Assembly: GCF_002270415.1 (NCBI RefSeq)
Contig: NZ_NNRI01000008.1
Coordinates: 62,001 to 126,000 of the forward strand
DNA: 64,000 nt
Source of the DNA: Mesorhizobium sophorae
GTDB lineage: Bacteria; Pseudomonadota; Alphaproteobacteria; Rhizobiales; Rhizobiaceae
Reading direction: 5' to 3'
The position numbers were made by a program, and so were the translations under genes. The notes beneath the pieces are model-generated. The model did not search any database. It saw nothing but the letters and a program-made list of their open reading frames with translations, and was not told the DNA's origin. Each line of letters begins with the position of its first letter. Within the stretch, counting starts at the first letter, position 1. Positions 28,513-38,825 of this stretch are shown piece by piece.

Positions 28513-29460
28513 ATGAGTGTCCAGCGCCGTCTTTTGCCCAACATCAGTGCCCTTGCCGCCTTCGAGGCAGTGGCCCGCCTCGGCAGTTTCACCGCTGCCG
28601 CCCAGGAACTCGACCTGACCCAGGGCGCGGTCAGCCGGCAGATCAGACTGTTGGAGGATCAGTTCGGCCGCCGGCTGTTCGAACGCGACAGCCGCAATGT
28701 CAGGCTGTCGACGGCAGGCGAAGTCTACGCCGACGCGGTACGGTCGGCGCTTGGCCAATTGCGTGACGCCGCCCTTGGATTGATGAGCAATCGGCATAGT
28801 GGCATCCTGAACCTTGCCATCTTGCCGACCTTCGGCACGCGCTGGCTGATGCCGATGATCCCCGATTTCGTCGAAAAAAATCCTGATATCACCATCAACT
28901 TCGTCACCCGCGTCGGTCGCTTCGACTTCGCCCGCGAGCGGCTGGATGCCGCCATCCACTACGGCCTGCCGGACTGGCCGGAGGCGGACTCGACGCTGCT
29001 GGTGCGCGAAACCGTGGCGCCGGTCGTGTCGCCCGAGTTCCTCGCCGGCCGCGCCAACGCCACACCGGCAGATATCGGCCGCCTGCCGCTGCTGCACATG
29101 ACGACGCGCCCCGGCGCCTGGACGGAATGGTTCGAGCACCAGGGCCTGAGCGCGCCGACCGGACCGGGCATGCAGTTCGAACAGTTCGGCACCGCCGCCC
29201 AGGCCTGCATGGCGGGCCTCGGCGTGGCGCTTCTGCCGCTGATCCTCATCGCAGGCGAATTGCAGCGCGGCCAGTTGGTGCCCGCGCCCGGCAAGCCGAT
29301 GCAAAGCCGCAGCGCCTATTATCTCGTCGTCCCGCACGACAAGCGCGGCCACCCGCCGGTCGCAAGCTTTCGCGACTGGCTGCTGATGCACATCGGGTTG
29401 CGCGAGGGCATTCGCAAAGGTGTGGAGAGTGGCCCAGGCATCCCCGCGGAGCAGGTTTGA
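28513..29460 (+). CDS. LysR-family regulator, GcvA/GcdR-like, divergent from gcdH
   Basis: A 315-residue LysR regulator. The N-terminal helix-turn-helix (NISALAAFEAVARLGSFTAAAQELDLTQGAVSRQI) is of the GcvA-like type, and the effector domain contains NLAILPTFGTRWL. It is divergent from the glutaryl-CoA dehydrogenase gene across 155 nt, so it is the likely regulator of gcdH, with glutarate or glutaryl-CoA as candidate inducer. That inference rests on gene order, which is common among proteobacteria. The ribosome-binding site is weak. Confidence 0.85.
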   Translation: MSVQRRLLPNISALAAFEAVARLGSFTAAAQELDLTQGAVSRQIRLLEDQFGRRLFERDSRNVRLSTAGEVYADAVRSALGQLRDAALGLMSNRHSGILNLAILPTFGTRWLMPMIPDFVEKNPDITINFVTRVGRFDFARERLDAAIHYGLPDWPEADSTLLVRETVAPVVSPEFLAGRANATPADIGRLPLLHMTTRPGAWTEWFEHQGLSAPTGPGMQFEQFGTAAQACMAGLGVALLPLILIAGELQRGQLVPAPGKPMQSRSAYYLVVPHDKRGHPPVASFRDWLLMHIGLREGIRKGVESGPGIPAEQV

Positions 29461-29535
29461 TCGGCTGGAAGCAAGATACAGCGGACAGCCTTGAGTACTG
29501 GCGGCTTCGAATGCCTTCCAGTGACCTTTACGGGC

Positions 29536-29719
29536 GGTGGCGCCGCCCCTCACCTGCCTGCCGGCATCCTCTCCCCGTATAGTGACGGGGAGAGGGGGCT
29601 GTCTTTGGCGATTTCACCAATCGCCAGCGTTTCAAGAAGAGTGACGGCGATGCGGCCAGCCCTTTCTCCCCGTCACTATACGGGGAGAAATGCCCGGCAG
29701 GGCAATGAGGGGCGGCACC
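29536..29719. repeat. Pair of inverted copies of a rhizobial intergenic palindromic element
   Basis: Left copy about 29536-29597 and right copy about 29661-29719 are inverted to each other. They share GCCGCCCCTCA, TGCCGG and the self-complementary hairpin CCCCGT-ATAGTG-ACGGGG (29573-29590 and its inverse, about 29668-29685), around 63 nt of unrelated DNA. Similar mosaic elements are abundant between genes of Mesorhizobium and Sinorhizobium. It fills most of the 284-nt gap between the convergent LysR and tex genes. Confidence 0.7.
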
Positions 29720-29744
29720 GACCTTGGCGGAGCGAGAAGAACCG

Positions 29745-32069
29745 CTACTTCCGCTTCAACGCATCGGCCAACGCCGCGCCGAACGCGCCTTGCTGCGCCG
29801 GCCGTTCCGGCTGGCGCTGCGGTGAAGGCGAACGCGGCGCTGGCTTGCCACCCGTTGTGTCACGTGGCCCGCCGCGCGAGGCGCCGCCCTCTCCGCCATC
29901 CCTGCGCATGGAAAGGGCGATGCGCTTGCGCTTGATGTCGACATCGACGACGCGCACCTTGACCACATCACCAGCCTTGACCACCTCATGCGCGTCCTTG
30001 ATGAAACGGTCGGCCAGTTGCGAGACATGCACCAGCCCGTCCTGATGCACACCGATATCGACGAAGGCACCGAAGGCGGCGACATTGGTGACGGTGCCTT
30101 CCAGCAGCATGCCGGGCTTCAAATCCTTGATATCGTCGATGCCGTCGGCGAAGGTCGCGGTCTTGAAACCGGGGCGCGGATCGCGGCCAGGCTTTTCCAG
30201 CTCCGCCAGGATGTCGCGCACCGTCGGCAAGCCGAAACGCTCATCGACGAAGACACGTGGATCGAGTGCCTTCAGCGCGGCGCTGTCGCCCATCAGCGAG
30301 CGCACGTCGCGGCCGCAGGCGGCGACGATCTTCTTCGCCACGCCATAGGCTTCCGGATGGACTGACGAGGCATCGAGCGGCTCGCTGCCATTGGCGATAC
30401 GCAGGAAGCCGGCGGATTGTTCGAATGCGCGAGGTCCGAGGCGGGGCACCTTGAGCAGATCCTTGCGGCTGGCAAAGGGTCCGGTCGCATCGCGATGCGC
30501 GACGATGGCGTCGGCCAGCGATGCGCCAAGGCCCGAAACGCGCGCCAGCAGCGGCGCCGAAGCGGTGTTGAGATCGACGCCGACGGCGTTGACCGCATCC
30601 TCGACCACCGCTTCCAGCGAGCGGCCAAGCCGGTACTGGTCGACATCGTGCTGGTACTGGCCGACGCCGATCGACTTCGGCTCGATCTTGACCAGTTCGG
30701 CCAGTGGATCCTGCAGTCGCCGGGCGATCGACACCGCGCCACGCAGCGACACGTCGAGGCCGGGGAATTCCGCCGCCGCCGTAGCTGAAGCCGAATAGAC
30801 CGAGGCGCCCGCCTCGCTGACGATCACCTTGAGCGGCTTAGGCCCACCATCCGCCGGCATATCGGACAGCATGTCGGCCACCAGCTTTTCGGTCTCGCGG
30901 CTGCCGGTGCCATTGCCGATCGAAATCAGCTCGACCTTGTGCAGACGAACGAGTTTTGCCAGTTCGGCCTGCGTGCCGCGCACATCGTTCCTGGGTGGAA
31001 ACGGATAGACGGTCGTCGTCGTCAGCACCTTGCCGGTGCCGTCGACCACCGCCACCTTGACGCCGGTACGGATGCCGGGGTCGAGCCCCATCGTGGCGCG
31101 CGAGCCGGCGGGGGCGGCAAGCAGCAGATCCTTTAGGTTGCGGGCAAAGACATGGATCGCTTCCTCTTCCGCCCGCTCGCGCAGGTCGCGCATCAGATCG
31201 AGCGTCAGGTGCAGCGACAGTTTTATCCGCCAGGTCCAGCCCGCCACCTCCATCAGCCAGCGGTCGCCGGGCAGGCTGCCGCCGATGGCATAGGCGTTGG
31301 CGATCATCCGCTCGACCGGCTTTACCGGCGAAATGTCATCGGCATCGACCTCGATGTCGAGCGACAGCACTTCCTCGTTGCGCCCGCGCAGCATCGCCAG
31401 CGCGCGATGGCTCGGCACGGTCGCCCAGCGCTCGACATGGTCGAAATAGTCGGAGAATTTCGCGCCGGCCTCCTGCTTGCCGTCGACCACCCTGGCGCGC
31501 ATGAAAGCGCGCTTCTTCATGTAGGCGCGCAATTTGCCGACAAGGTCGGCATTCTCGGCGAACTGTTCCGACAGGATGTCGCGCGCGCCCTCAAGTGCCG
31601 CCTTGGGGTCGGCCACTTCGTCGGTCACATAGGTCAGCGCCAGTTCGGCCGGCACCAGCGACCGGTCGGCGAGGACGGCTTCGGCCAGCGGCCCCAGCCC
31701 GCGCTCCCTGGCGATTTCGGCCTTGGTCCGGCGCTTCGGCTTGTAGGGCAGGTAGATGTCTTCCAGCTCCGCCTTGGTGGTGGCGGCGACGATCTTGCCT
31801 TCAAGCTCGTCGGTCAGCTTGCCCTGCTCGCGAATGGACCCAAGGATGGTGTCGCGGCGCGCATCGAGCTCTCGCAGATAGGCGAGACGCTCCGAAAGCA
31901 GGCGCAGCTGCGTGTCGTCCAGCCCGCCCGTCACCTCCTTGCGGTAGCGGGCCACGAAAGGAACCGTTGCGCCCTCGTCGAGCAGTTCGATCGCCGCGGC
32001 GGCCTGTTCGGGCCGCGCGGTGATCTCGGCCGCGATGATGGCTGCGATACGCTTGAAGTCGGATGCCAT
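29745..32069 (-). CDS. tex: Tex family RNA-binding transcription accessory protein
   Basis: A 774-residue Tex protein. It has the N-terminal helical region ([21 protein letters not shown]), a YqgF-like RNase H-fold domain ([17 protein letters not shown]), helix-hairpin-helix repeats ([16 protein letters not shown]) and a C-terminal S1 domain ([21 protein letters not shown]). A Gly/Arg/Pro-rich tail follows, which is longer than in E. coli. Tex binds nucleic acids and influences transcription and stress or toxin-gene expression. The ATG at 32069 has AGGAA about 7 nt upstream and gives the standard N-terminus MASDFKRIA; the open frame extends 12 codons further. Confidence 0.93.
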   Translation of the reverse strand: MASDFKRIAAIIAAEITARPEQAAAAIELLDEGATVPFVARYRKEVTGGLDDTQLRLLSERLAYLRELDARRDTILGSIREQGKLTDELEGKIVAATTKAELEDIYLPYKPKRRTKAEIARERGLGPLAEAVLADRSLVPAELALTYVTDEVADPKAALEGARDILSEQFAENADLVGKLRAYMKKRAFMRARVVDGKQEAGAKFSDYFDHVERWATVPSHRALAMLRGRNEEVLSLDIEVDADDISPVKPVERMIANAYAIGGSLPGDRWLMEVAGWTWRIKLSLHLTLDLMRDLRERAEEEAIHVFARNLKDLLLAAPAGSRATMGLDPGIRTGVKVAVVDGTGKVLTTTTVYPFPPRNDVRGTQAELAKLVRLHKVELISIGNGTGSRETEKLVADMLSDMPADGGPKPLKVIVSEAGASVYSASATAAAEFPGLDVSLRGAVSIARRLQDPLAELVKIEPKSIGVGQYQHDVDQYRLGRSLEAVVEDAVNAVGVDLNTASAPLLARVSGLGASLADAIVAHRDATGPFASRKDLLKVPRLGPRAFEQSAGFLRIANGSEPLDASSVHPEAYGVAKKIVAACGRDVRSLMGDSAALKALDPRVFVDERFGLPTVRDILAELEKPGRDPRPGFKTATFADGIDDIKDLKPGMLLEGTVTNVAAFGAFVDIGVHQDGLVHVSQLADRFIKDAHEVVKAGDVVKVRVVDVDIKRKRIALSMRRDGGEGGASRGGPRDTTGGKPAPRSPSPQRQPERPAQQGAFGAALADALKRK

Positions 32070-32195
32070 GTCGTTCCTGCTCTCGTCGAAAAGAGCGGCG
32101 ACCATAGGCGCAGACGTTCAGTCCGCCAACCGCAGCGTTTTCATCAGCCCGGCGGGTCCACAGGAAAGCGCGCGCTGATTCGGCGGGTAGGGAGA

Positions 32196-33377
32196 TTAGA
32201 CCATCCGGCTCATCGCCTCGAAGAAGGCAACGATCTCGATATCCAGCGGATCATCGACCGGCACCGGCTGCGACGACATCTTGGCGATCACCACTTCGGT
32301 CCTGGGATCGACATAGAGCCACTGGCCGTGGATGCCGATGCCGCAATAGGCGCCGCCCGGTAGACCCGTCTGGTACCATTTGTTGCGATAGCGGCCCTTG
32401 GGGAACAGCGGCAGCATCGCGCCACGCTGCCAGGCTTCCGAACTGCCGCCGGTGGCAATCGTATCGCGTACCCAGGCTTCGGGCACGACGCGGCGGCCAT
32501 TGGCCGTGCCGCCTTGCCGCATCATCTCGCCGACACGCGCCAGGTCGCGTGGCGTCACCGAAATGCCGCCGGCGGTGCGCGCCGTACCTTCCATGTCGAC
32601 GCCGATCGAGGCTTCGCTGACGGCGCCGAGCGGCAGCCACAGTTTCTCGCGCATCAGGTCAATAAAGCGCTGGCCCGAGGCGCGCTCGAGCAGGATGCCG
32701 AGCAGGTCGGAATTGGGGGAGCGGTAGCGGAAGGTCTGGCCATGCGGCTCGGCAAGCCGCTGCAAGGTCAGGATGAATTCGCGCAGGCTTTCCGTGCCGC
32801 CGCCCGGATTCCACAGCGTCGCCCGGCGATAGCGGGCAAAGGCGCTTTCCGGATCTAGATAGGCCTCTTCGAAGTCGAGGCTGACGCTCATGTCGAGCAC
32901 ATGCCGAACGCTCGCGTCGGCGTAGGCTGATCCGGCGGCTTCCGGAATGTAATGCGTCACCGGCGCTTCCGGATCGAACAAGCCCTCGCCTTCCAATATG
33001 CCGGCGACAATCGCGGTCAGCGACTTGCTGATCGAAAAGATGATGTGGCGGGCGCCGAAATCCATATGCGGCGCGAACCAGTCGCCGATGACCGTGCCGC
33101 CCTTCATCACCGTCAGCGCGTCGGTGTTCGAGCGTACAAGAAAATCAGCCACCGTCTCCGGCGCGCCGGCGACCGTGACCTTGTTGCCCAGCAGGCCGCT
33201 GATATCCCGCACCGGCGTCTCGACACCACCCGGGGCGGCGGCCACGGGCGCCGTCGGCACCAGCTCGCCGAGATTCTGGAACGACCACCGGTTGAACGGG
33301 TTTTCACGCCAGTTGGCGAGCAGCACCTCATTGCGGCGAAAGCCGTATCGGGTTTCGAACGCGGTCTTGCCGGTCAT
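32196..33377 (-). CDS. Serine hydrolase of the beta-lactamase/EstB fold, paralogue 1
   Basis: A 393-residue class C beta-lactamase-related hydrolase. The SxxK motif is Ser115-Ile-Ser-Lys118 (IIFSISKSLTAI), the Tyr motif is FRYRSPNSD, and the third motif region is GIGIHGQW. It has no signal peptide, so it is probably a cytoplasmic esterase or peptidase rather than a resistance enzyme. It lies downstream of a related gene on the same strand (167-nt gap). The shared opening motif PxNRWxFQ shows that the two belong to one subfamily. The substrate is unknown. Confidence 0.82.
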   Translation of the reverse strand: MTGKTAFETRYGFRRNEVLLANWRENPFNRWSFQNLGELVPTAPVAAAPGGVETPVRDISGLLGNKVTVAGAPETVADFLVRSNTDALTVMKGGTVIGDWFAPHMDFGARHIIFSISKSLTAIVAGILEGEGLFDPEAPVTHYIPEAAGSAYADASVRHVLDMSVSLDFEEAYLDPESAFARYRRATLWNPGGGTESLREFILTLQRLAEPHGQTFRYRSPNSDLLGILLERASGQRFIDLMREKLWLPLGAVSEASIGVDMEGTARTAGGISVTPRDLARVGEMMRQGGTANGRRVVPEAWVRDTIATGGSSEAWQRGAMLPLFPKGRYRNKWYQTGLPGGAYCGIGIHGQWLYVDPRTEVVIAKMSSQPVPVDDPLDIEIVAFFEAMSRMV

Positions 33378-33544
33378 GGCGTTTCCTTCCGGATTTCTTT
33401 GGGTTTCTTAGAGGCTGTTTCGAAAGTCGCTCCGGCGAGTCATATGGCGGTGGTTTCGAGAACCGGAGCGGAGCGGGTCCGTGAGCACCGGAAGCGCAGA
33501 AAACGCCGCCAGATGGCCGCCGGAGTGGGTTTCCAAGCAGCCCC

Positions 33545-34741
33545 TCAGTTCAGTGCCGTGGCGATCGCATGCACGGCCTTCACGGTCGCCTCCGAATAGG
33601 CGACATTGCTGAAATCCGGATAGGTCGAAAGCTTCACCACGACCATACTTGTGTTCCAGTCGATGTGGATCATCTGTCCGAACACGCCCCGGCACATCAG
33701 CGCGCGCGAGCGCGGATCCTCGATCCAGAACTGGTTGCGGTAGCTGCCTTCGGGCAGGCTGGGATTGAAGTCCGGCCCGTGCCTGCCGCTGCGCGTCGCC
33801 TCGATCCAGTCGGCCGGCACCACACCGCCGCCATTGTCGAGGATCAGCTGGCCGAAGCGGCCGTAGTCGCGCAGCGTCGCGTTGAAGCCGCCGTCGGCCA
33901 CCGCGTAGCCAGCACTGTCGACGGTGAAACAGGCGCTTTCATCAGCGCCGAGCTTTTGCCAGAGTTCTTCCGAGACCAGCTGCGGCAGACGCTTGCCCGT
34001 CACCCGCTCCATGATGAAGGCGAGCACATCGGTCTCGATCGAGCGGTATTCGAACGCAGCCCCGTGCGGACGGATCGTTTCCGTGAGGCCGAGGATCAGC
34101 TCGAACATGTGCGAGGGCCAGCGAAAGGCCGGATCGCTGCCCGGCGGCACCGGTTTCCAGCCGGTCGCGACATCGACCTGACCGATGTCCGAATAGCGGT
34201 CGGTATACGCCTCGGAAAAACGCACCCCGCTCGTCATGTCGAGCACGTGCTGCACGCTGGCGCCTGCCCAGCCTGTAGCACTGAGCTCTGGCAGGTAGTC
34301 CGTCACAAGCCTGGCCGGATCGATCAGGCCGCGCCCGGCCAATATCCCGAACACCGAGCCGGTCACCGACTTCGCCATCGATTGCGACAGATGCAACGTG
34401 CGGTCATTCATGCCATTGAAATAGCGCTCATAGGCTATCCTGCCGTCCTTGAGCACCAGGAAGCCGTCCGTATAGGTCTCGTCCAGAAGTCCGGCGAGCG
34501 TCGTCGGCGCCTCCGTGCTGTCCTCGACCGGCAACCCGTCGAGATCGACCTCGGCGCGGTCGAAGCGATGGCGATGGCCATTGCCGCGCCAGACTTCGGC
34601 GGTCGGCAGGAATTCGCGGATATGCTGGAACGCCCAGCGGTTCCATGGCGGCCGGTCCCAGTCGAGCTTGGGTAGCACCATGGCGGGCGGCGAGCCCTGC
34701 ATGATCGGCGGCCGCGGATCGGAATTGCGATAGGAGTCCAT
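33545..34741 (-). CDS. Serine hydrolase of the beta-lactamase/EstB fold, paralogue 2
   Basis: A 398-residue relative of the next gene downstream. SxxK is Ser121-Met-Ala-Lys124 (LSQSMAKSVTGS), and the Tyr motif is FEYRSIETD. The third motif region reads GVFGQM, lacking the His found in the neighbour's HGQW. The start ATG at 34741 was preferred to an in-frame TTG at 34750. The gene follows the polyamine-transporter terminator, so it probably has its own promoter in the 34742-34768 interval or depends on read-through. There is no export signal and the substrate is unknown. Confidence 0.82.
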   Translation of the reverse strand: MDSYRNSDPRPPIMQGSPPAMVLPKLDWDRPPWNRWAFQHIREFLPTAEVWRGNGHRHRFDRAEVDLDGLPVEDSTEAPTTLAGLLDETYTDGFLVLKDGRIAYERYFNGMNDRTLHLSQSMAKSVTGSVFGILAGRGLIDPARLVTDYLPELSATGWAGASVQHVLDMTSGVRFSEAYTDRYSDIGQVDVATGWKPVPPGSDPAFRWPSHMFELILGLTETIRPHGAAFEYRSIETDVLAFIMERVTGKRLPQLVSEELWQKLGADESACFTVDSAGYAVADGGFNATLRDYGRFGQLILDNGGGVVPADWIEATRSGRHGPDFNPSLPEGSYRNQFWIEDPRSRALMCRGVFGQMIHIDWNTSMVVVKLSTYPDFSNVAYSEATVKAVHAIATALN

Positions 34742-34768
34742 GAAAGCCAAGCCTCGGTGAACATCAAA

Positions 34769-34800
34769 ACGGACCCGGCGGCGTGTGCCGCCGGGTCCGT
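34769..34800 (-). terminator. Rho-independent terminator of the polyamine ABC operon
   Basis: A perfect 14-bp GC-rich stem (34769-34782 with 34787-34800) has a 4-nt loop. Read on the minus strand it is followed by TTTTGATGTT. It lies 10 nt after the stop codon of the substrate-binding protein gene and is the clearest terminator in the window. Confidence 0.85.
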
Positions 34801-34810
34801 CGAAAGGCAG

Positions 34811-35845
34811 TTACTTCTGCAGTTCGGTCCAGATCTTGGTGTAGAGGTCCTGGATCTCAGGAGCGCACATCTGCTGCAACTCCGCATGCGGCTTGTCGGC
34901 CGCCGGAATGACAACTTCCGGTGCGTCCTTCATGTCGGCAGGCATGTACTTGTCCGAGCCGACGATGGCATTGGCGTAGCGGTGGAAAGCCGATAGACCT
35001 GCCGCGTTTTCCGGATCCATGATGAAGTTCTGGAACAGCTTGGCGTTCTCGACATTTTTGGCCTCCTTCAGAACGACCACATTGTCGCTCCACAGGCCAA
35101 AGCCTTCTTTCGGATAGTTGTAGTGGATGGCCGGATTGGCCAGCCGTTGGCGCAGCGCCGACCCGTTCCAGTCGCTGGTCGCCTTGAAATCGCCGGCGCC
35201 CATTTTTTCGATAGTGTTGTACTCCATCGCGATCCAGTTGGGCTTGGCGGCGACAAGCGTGTCGCGCACCTTCTTCAGCACTTCCTTGTCGGTGGTGCAC
35301 TGCTGGCCGCCGACATACTTGATCGCGGCGAAGATGACGTCGTTCATTTCGGGAACGACATTGACCTTGCCCTTCAGCTCGTCGGGCGTGTTGAAGATGA
35401 TGCCCCAGCTGTCGGCAGGTCCCTTGTAGACGTCGGTGTTGACGACCACGCCGACAGTGCCCAGGGCCCACGGCACCGAATATTTGCGGCCCGGGTCGAA
35501 ATCGGGATTGGCCCATTCCGGCGCGACATTCTTGAAGTTCTCCATCTTGCCTGGATCGGTCTCCAGAACAAGGCCTTCCTTGATCCAGATCGGCACGTAG
35601 GTCTGCGACGGAACCGCGATGTCGAAGCCGGTGCCGCCCTGGCGTACCTTGGCGAGTGCGGTGTCGTTGGAATCGTAGTCGGTGATGGTCACCTTGATGT
35701 TGTATTTCGCTTCGAACTTCTTGATCACGTCGGGGCTGGTGTAGTTGCCCCAATTGTAGATGTTCAGTTCGCCATCGGCGCGAGCCAGGCTCGTCGATGC
35801 GAGCAGCGCCAACCCCATGGCGGTCGCTGTTGTCTTCCAGTTCAT
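34811..35845 (-). CDS. potF: Polyamine ABC transporter substrate-binding protein (PotF/PotD-like)
   Basis: A 344-residue periplasmic binding protein with a signal peptide (TATAMGLALLASTSLARA). It has the PotD/PotF family opening GELNIYNWGNYTSPDVIKKFE and the conserved YDSNDTALAKVRQGGTGFDI. GGGAG lies about 9 nt before the ATG at 35845; an ATG at 35860 has no ribosome-binding site. It is the last gene of the operon before a strong terminator. Family members bind putrescine or spermidine; the ligand here is inferred, supported by the adjacent acetylpolyamine deacetylase gene. Other close homologues bind related amines. Confidence 0.88.
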   Translation of the reverse strand: MNWKTTATAMGLALLASTSLARADGELNIYNWGNYTSPDVIKKFEAKYNIKVTITDYDSNDTALAKVRQGGTGFDIAVPSQTYVPIWIKEGLVLETDPGKMENFKNVAPEWANPDFDPGRKYSVPWALGTVGVVVNTDVYKGPADSWGIIFNTPDELKGKVNVVPEMNDVIFAAIKYVGGQQCTTDKEVLKKVRDTLVAAKPNWIAMEYNTIEKMGAGDFKATSDWNGSALRQRLANPAIHYNYPKEGFGLWSDNVVVLKEAKNVENAKLFQNFIMDPENAAGLSAFHRYANAIVGSDKYMPADMKDAPEVVIPAADKPHAELQQMCAPEIQDLYTKIWTELQK

Positions 35846-35869
35846 GGTGTTAACTCCCATTTTTCAGAT

Positions 35870-36670
35870 TTAGTCGTGTTTCCTGCTGATGAAGAAGAAC
35901 AACGTCACGATAGCGACCGACAAGAGCAGGAACACGGTCGATATCGCGTTTATCTCAGGTGTTATGCCGCGGCGTATCTGGCCGAGCATGTAGGTGGGCA
36001 GCGTGTCCTGGCCGCCCGATTTGACGAATTCCGTGATGACAACATCGTCGAGCGAGATGACGAAGGCCAGCATCAGGCCGGCGAGAATGCCGGGCCACAA
36101 AAGCGGCAACGTGATGCGCCTGAAGGTTCGCCACGGCGTCGCATACAGATCGGCGGCGGCACGCTCCAGCGTCAGGTCCATGTTCTCAAGCCGCGCCCGG
36201 ATCGGCAAGTAGGCGAACGGAATGCAGAACGCCGTGTGCGCGGCAATCAGGTAACCTAGGCCGGAATAGCCGGTGAAGATCTTGATGCGCGAGAAGAAGA
36301 TCAGCAGCGCCACGCCGGTGACGATCTCGGGTACCATAAGCGGCTGGTTGATCGCAGCGTATTTGAACGTCAGACCCGGATAGGAGGCCGTGCGCGTCGT
36401 GGCGAGCGCGGCCATGGTGGCGAAGATGGTCGAGAACACCGCGGCGGTGGCGCCGATCTGGAACGAGCGCAGGGTCGCATCGATGACCTGCGTATTCTGC
36501 CACGCCGACTGGAACCATTTGAGTGAGAAACCACCCCATTCGGAGGTCGATGTCGCGGCATTGAAGGCGTAGATGACCAGCACGACGATCGGCAGATAGA
36601 GCACGATGAAGCAGGTCGCGGCGATCGCCGTGAATCCCGGCTGATGCTTGATGGAAAAGCGATTAGCCAT
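35870..36670 (-). CDS. potC: Polyamine ABC transporter permease (PotC/PotI-like)
   Basis: A 266-residue inner-membrane permease with six predicted helices. The cytoplasmic EAA loop, which contacts the ATPase, reads ERAAADLYATPWRTFRRITLP. The ATG at 36670 (GGGGGTG upstream) overlaps the end of the preceding permease gene by 8 nt; an ATG at 36709 would overlap it further and is less likely. It forms the translocation channel together with the PotB-like protein. The stop is 24 nt before the binding-protein start. Confidence 0.88.
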   Translation of the reverse strand: MANRFSIKHQPGFTAIAATCFIVLYLPIVVLVIYAFNAATSTSEWGGFSLKWFQSAWQNTQVIDATLRSFQIGATAAVFSTIFATMAALATTRTASYPGLTFKYAAINQPLMVPEIVTGVALLIFFSRIKIFTGYSGLGYLIAAHTAFCIPFAYLPIRARLENMDLTLERAAADLYATPWRTFRRITLPLLWPGILAGLMLAFVISLDDVVITEFVKSGGQDTLPTYMLGQIRRGITPEINAISTVFLLLSVAIVTLFFFISRKHD

Positions 36671-37583
36671 GACGCACCCCCGACTTGCCGGCATTGCGCA
36701 CATAGGCAAGCAGCGCCACCATGACGATGATCATCACCGCGATCGACAGCGCCGAGCCAAGTGGCCAGTTGCGGCCTTGTCCGAACTGCAATTCGATCAG
36801 GTTGGACAGCATCATGTTCTTGCCGCCGCCAAGCACGCTTGGCGTCACATAGGCGCCGAGTGCCGGAATGAAGACCAGGATGGAGCCGGCGATGACGCCG
36901 GGTTTGACCAGCGGGAAAATGATCTTCCGCAGCACCTTGAAGCGTGTCGCATAGAGATCATAGCCTGCCTCGACCAGGCGAAAATCAAGCTTTTCCATGC
37001 TGGCATAGATCGGCAGCACCATCAGCGGCAGGTAGACATAGGCCATGCCGATCAGGATCGCGGTATCGGTGTAGAGGATCTGGATCGGCGACGAGATGAT
37101 GCCGAGCTTGAGCAGGATCGTGTTGACGATGCCTTCGTTGCGGATGATCTGCAGCACCGCGAAGGTGCGGATCAGAAGGTTGGTCCAGAACGGTATGGTG
37201 ATCAGGAACAGCCATAGATCGCGGGTCTTTTCGCTGCGCGTCGCCATGAAATAGGCGGTCGGGAAGCCAAGCACCAAAGTGGCGATGGTCGTCACCACCG
37301 AAAGCTTGATCGAGCGCAGGAAGATGGTGACGTGGGCTGCGGCGACGGAAAGCGTATCGTCGAAGATATCGCGCTCCAGAAATACCGCTATCCAGGCTTC
37401 CGGCGAGAATTGCCACTTCACGTCGCCATAGGAACCCGGCGTCAGGAACGAATAGACCAGCACGATCAGCAACGGGCCGGTCGCGGCGAGAAAAATGACC
37501 AGCAGTGCTGGGGCTGACAAAAGCCAGCGATCGCGGATATCGCGCCGCTCTGCTGCCTTGGCGACTTCCTCTGCGGTCGCCAT
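36663..37583 (-). CDS. potB: Polyamine ABC transporter permease (PotB/PotH-like)
   Basis: A 306-residue inner-membrane permease with a first helix at LLSAPALLVIFLAATGPLLI and the EAA loop VEAGYDLYATRFKVLRKIIFP. It is paired with the PotC-like permease, which it overlaps by 8 nt, and starts 2 nt after the ATPase gene. This spacing indicates one transcript and coupled translation. The order ATPase-permease-permease-binding protein is the standard one for the PotABCD/PotFGHI family. Confidence 0.88.
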   Translation of the reverse strand: MATAEEVAKAAERRDIRDRWLLSAPALLVIFLAATGPLLIVLVYSFLTPGSYGDVKWQFSPEAWIAVFLERDIFDDTLSVAAAHVTIFLRSIKLSVVTTIATLVLGFPTAYFMATRSEKTRDLWLFLITIPFWTNLLIRTFAVLQIIRNEGIVNTILLKLGIISSPIQILYTDTAILIGMAYVYLPLMVLPIYASMEKLDFRLVEAGYDLYATRFKVLRKIIFPLVKPGVIAGSILVFIPALGAYVTPSVLGGGKNMMLSNLIELQFGQGRNWPLGSALSIAVMIIVMVALLAYVRNAGKSGVRHG

Positions 37584-37585
37584 CG

Positions 37586-38686
37586 TCAGTCCTTCAAGAC
37601 CTGGGCGGCGTCGCCGCCAATCACGATGCCGACCTTGCCGCCCTGGACGATACCGTCGCCGGTGCCGCGGCTGTTCTGGCGCCGCACGATGAAGGGCTCA
37701 CCATCGGCGAGGCGCAGATGGAAATGCGTGTCGGTACCGAGATAGACGATGTTCTCGACCGTGCCCGACAGCGAAGCACTGGGGCTTGCGGCGCTCAACT
37801 GCGCATGTTCGGGGCGCACGACGATGGTAACCTTGCCCTTGGGAACCAGGCCCTCCGGCAGCGAGGCCGGGATTTCCGTGCCCGACGACAGTTTTACCGT
37901 CGCGCGACCTGCCGAGACACCAACCACCTCGGCCTTGAGGAAGTTCGACTCGCCGATGAAATCGGCGACGAAGCGTTCCGACGGCCGGTCGTAGATGTCG
38001 CGCGGCGAGCCGACCTGCAGGATCTTGCCTGACGACATCACCGCGATGCGGTCCGACATCGTCAGCGCTTCCTCCTGGTCATGGGTGACGAAGATGAAAG
38101 TGATGCCGGTCTCGTGCTGTAGCCGCTTCAGCTCGATCTGCATTTCCTTGCGCAGCTTGTAGTCGAGCGCCGACAACGGCTCATCGAGCAGCAGCACTTT
38201 CGGCTGCGGAGCCAGTGCCCTTGCCAGCGCCACACGCTGCTGCTGGCCGCCGGAGATCTGGCTGGTGCGGCGCGCGCTGAGCGCTTCCATCTTGACCAGC
38301 TTCAACATCGCGTCGACGCGCGCCTTGATCTCAGCCTTCGGCTTGCCCAGCATCTCCAGGCCAAAGCCGATATTCTCGGCCACCGTCATGTGCGGAAACA
38401 GCGCATAGGACTGGAAGACGGTGTTGACCGGCCGCTTGAACGGCGGCAGCGGCGCGATGTCCTGACCGTAGAGCAGAATTTCGCCGGCGGTTGGAAAGTC
38501 GAAGCCGGCAATCAGCCGCAGCAACGTCGTCTTTCCGCAGCCCGACGGGCCGAGCAGCGTAAAGAACTCGTTTTCGCGGATGGATACCGAGACCGTATCG
38601 AGGGCAGCGACTTGCCCCTCTCCTGATCCGAAAATTTTGCTTACTTTGACAACTTCAATCGCATTCCGATCCGGTTTGTCCGGCAC
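37586..38686 (-). CDS. potA: Polyamine ABC transporter ATP-binding protein (PotA/PotG-like)
   Basis: A 366-residue ABC ATPase. Walker A is GPSGCGKTT, the signature is [15 protein letters not shown], Walker B is [12 protein letters not shown], and the H-loop is [12 protein letters not shown]-terminal TOBE regulatory domain follows ([19 protein letters not shown]). It is the first gene of the four-gene transporter operon. The 139-nt gap to the amidohydrolase gene upstream probably holds the promoter, although no confident -35/-10 pair was seen. Confidence 0.9.
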   Translation of the reverse strand: MPDKPDRNAIEVVKVSKIFGSGEGQVAALDTVSVSIRENEFFTLLGPSGCGKTTLLRLIAGFDFPTAGEILLYGQDIAPLPPFKRPVNTVFQSYALFPHMTVAENIGFGLEMLGKPKAEIKARVDAMLKLVKMEALSARRTSQISGGQQQRVALARALAPQPKVLLLDEPLSALDYKLRKEMQIELKRLQHETGITFIFVTHDQEEALTMSDRIAVMSSGKILQVGSPRDIYDRPSERFVADFIGESNFLKAEVVGVSAGRATVKLSSGTEIPASLPEGLVPKGKVTIVVRPEHAQLSAASPSASLSGTVENIVYLGTDTHFHLRLADGEPFIVRRQNSRGTGDGIVQGGKVGIVIGGDAAQVLKD

Positions 38687-38825
38687 GATTACGCCTCACT
38701 GTTGACCCCGCTCTTGCTGGCGGAATTTTCCCCTGTTCGATGTGAACACAAGGCCGGTATGTTGGCAAGCCCGGCACTGAATCACAGTTCAATTCGTAGT
38801 TTGGCTAGCAAGCCTCATGCCACAG

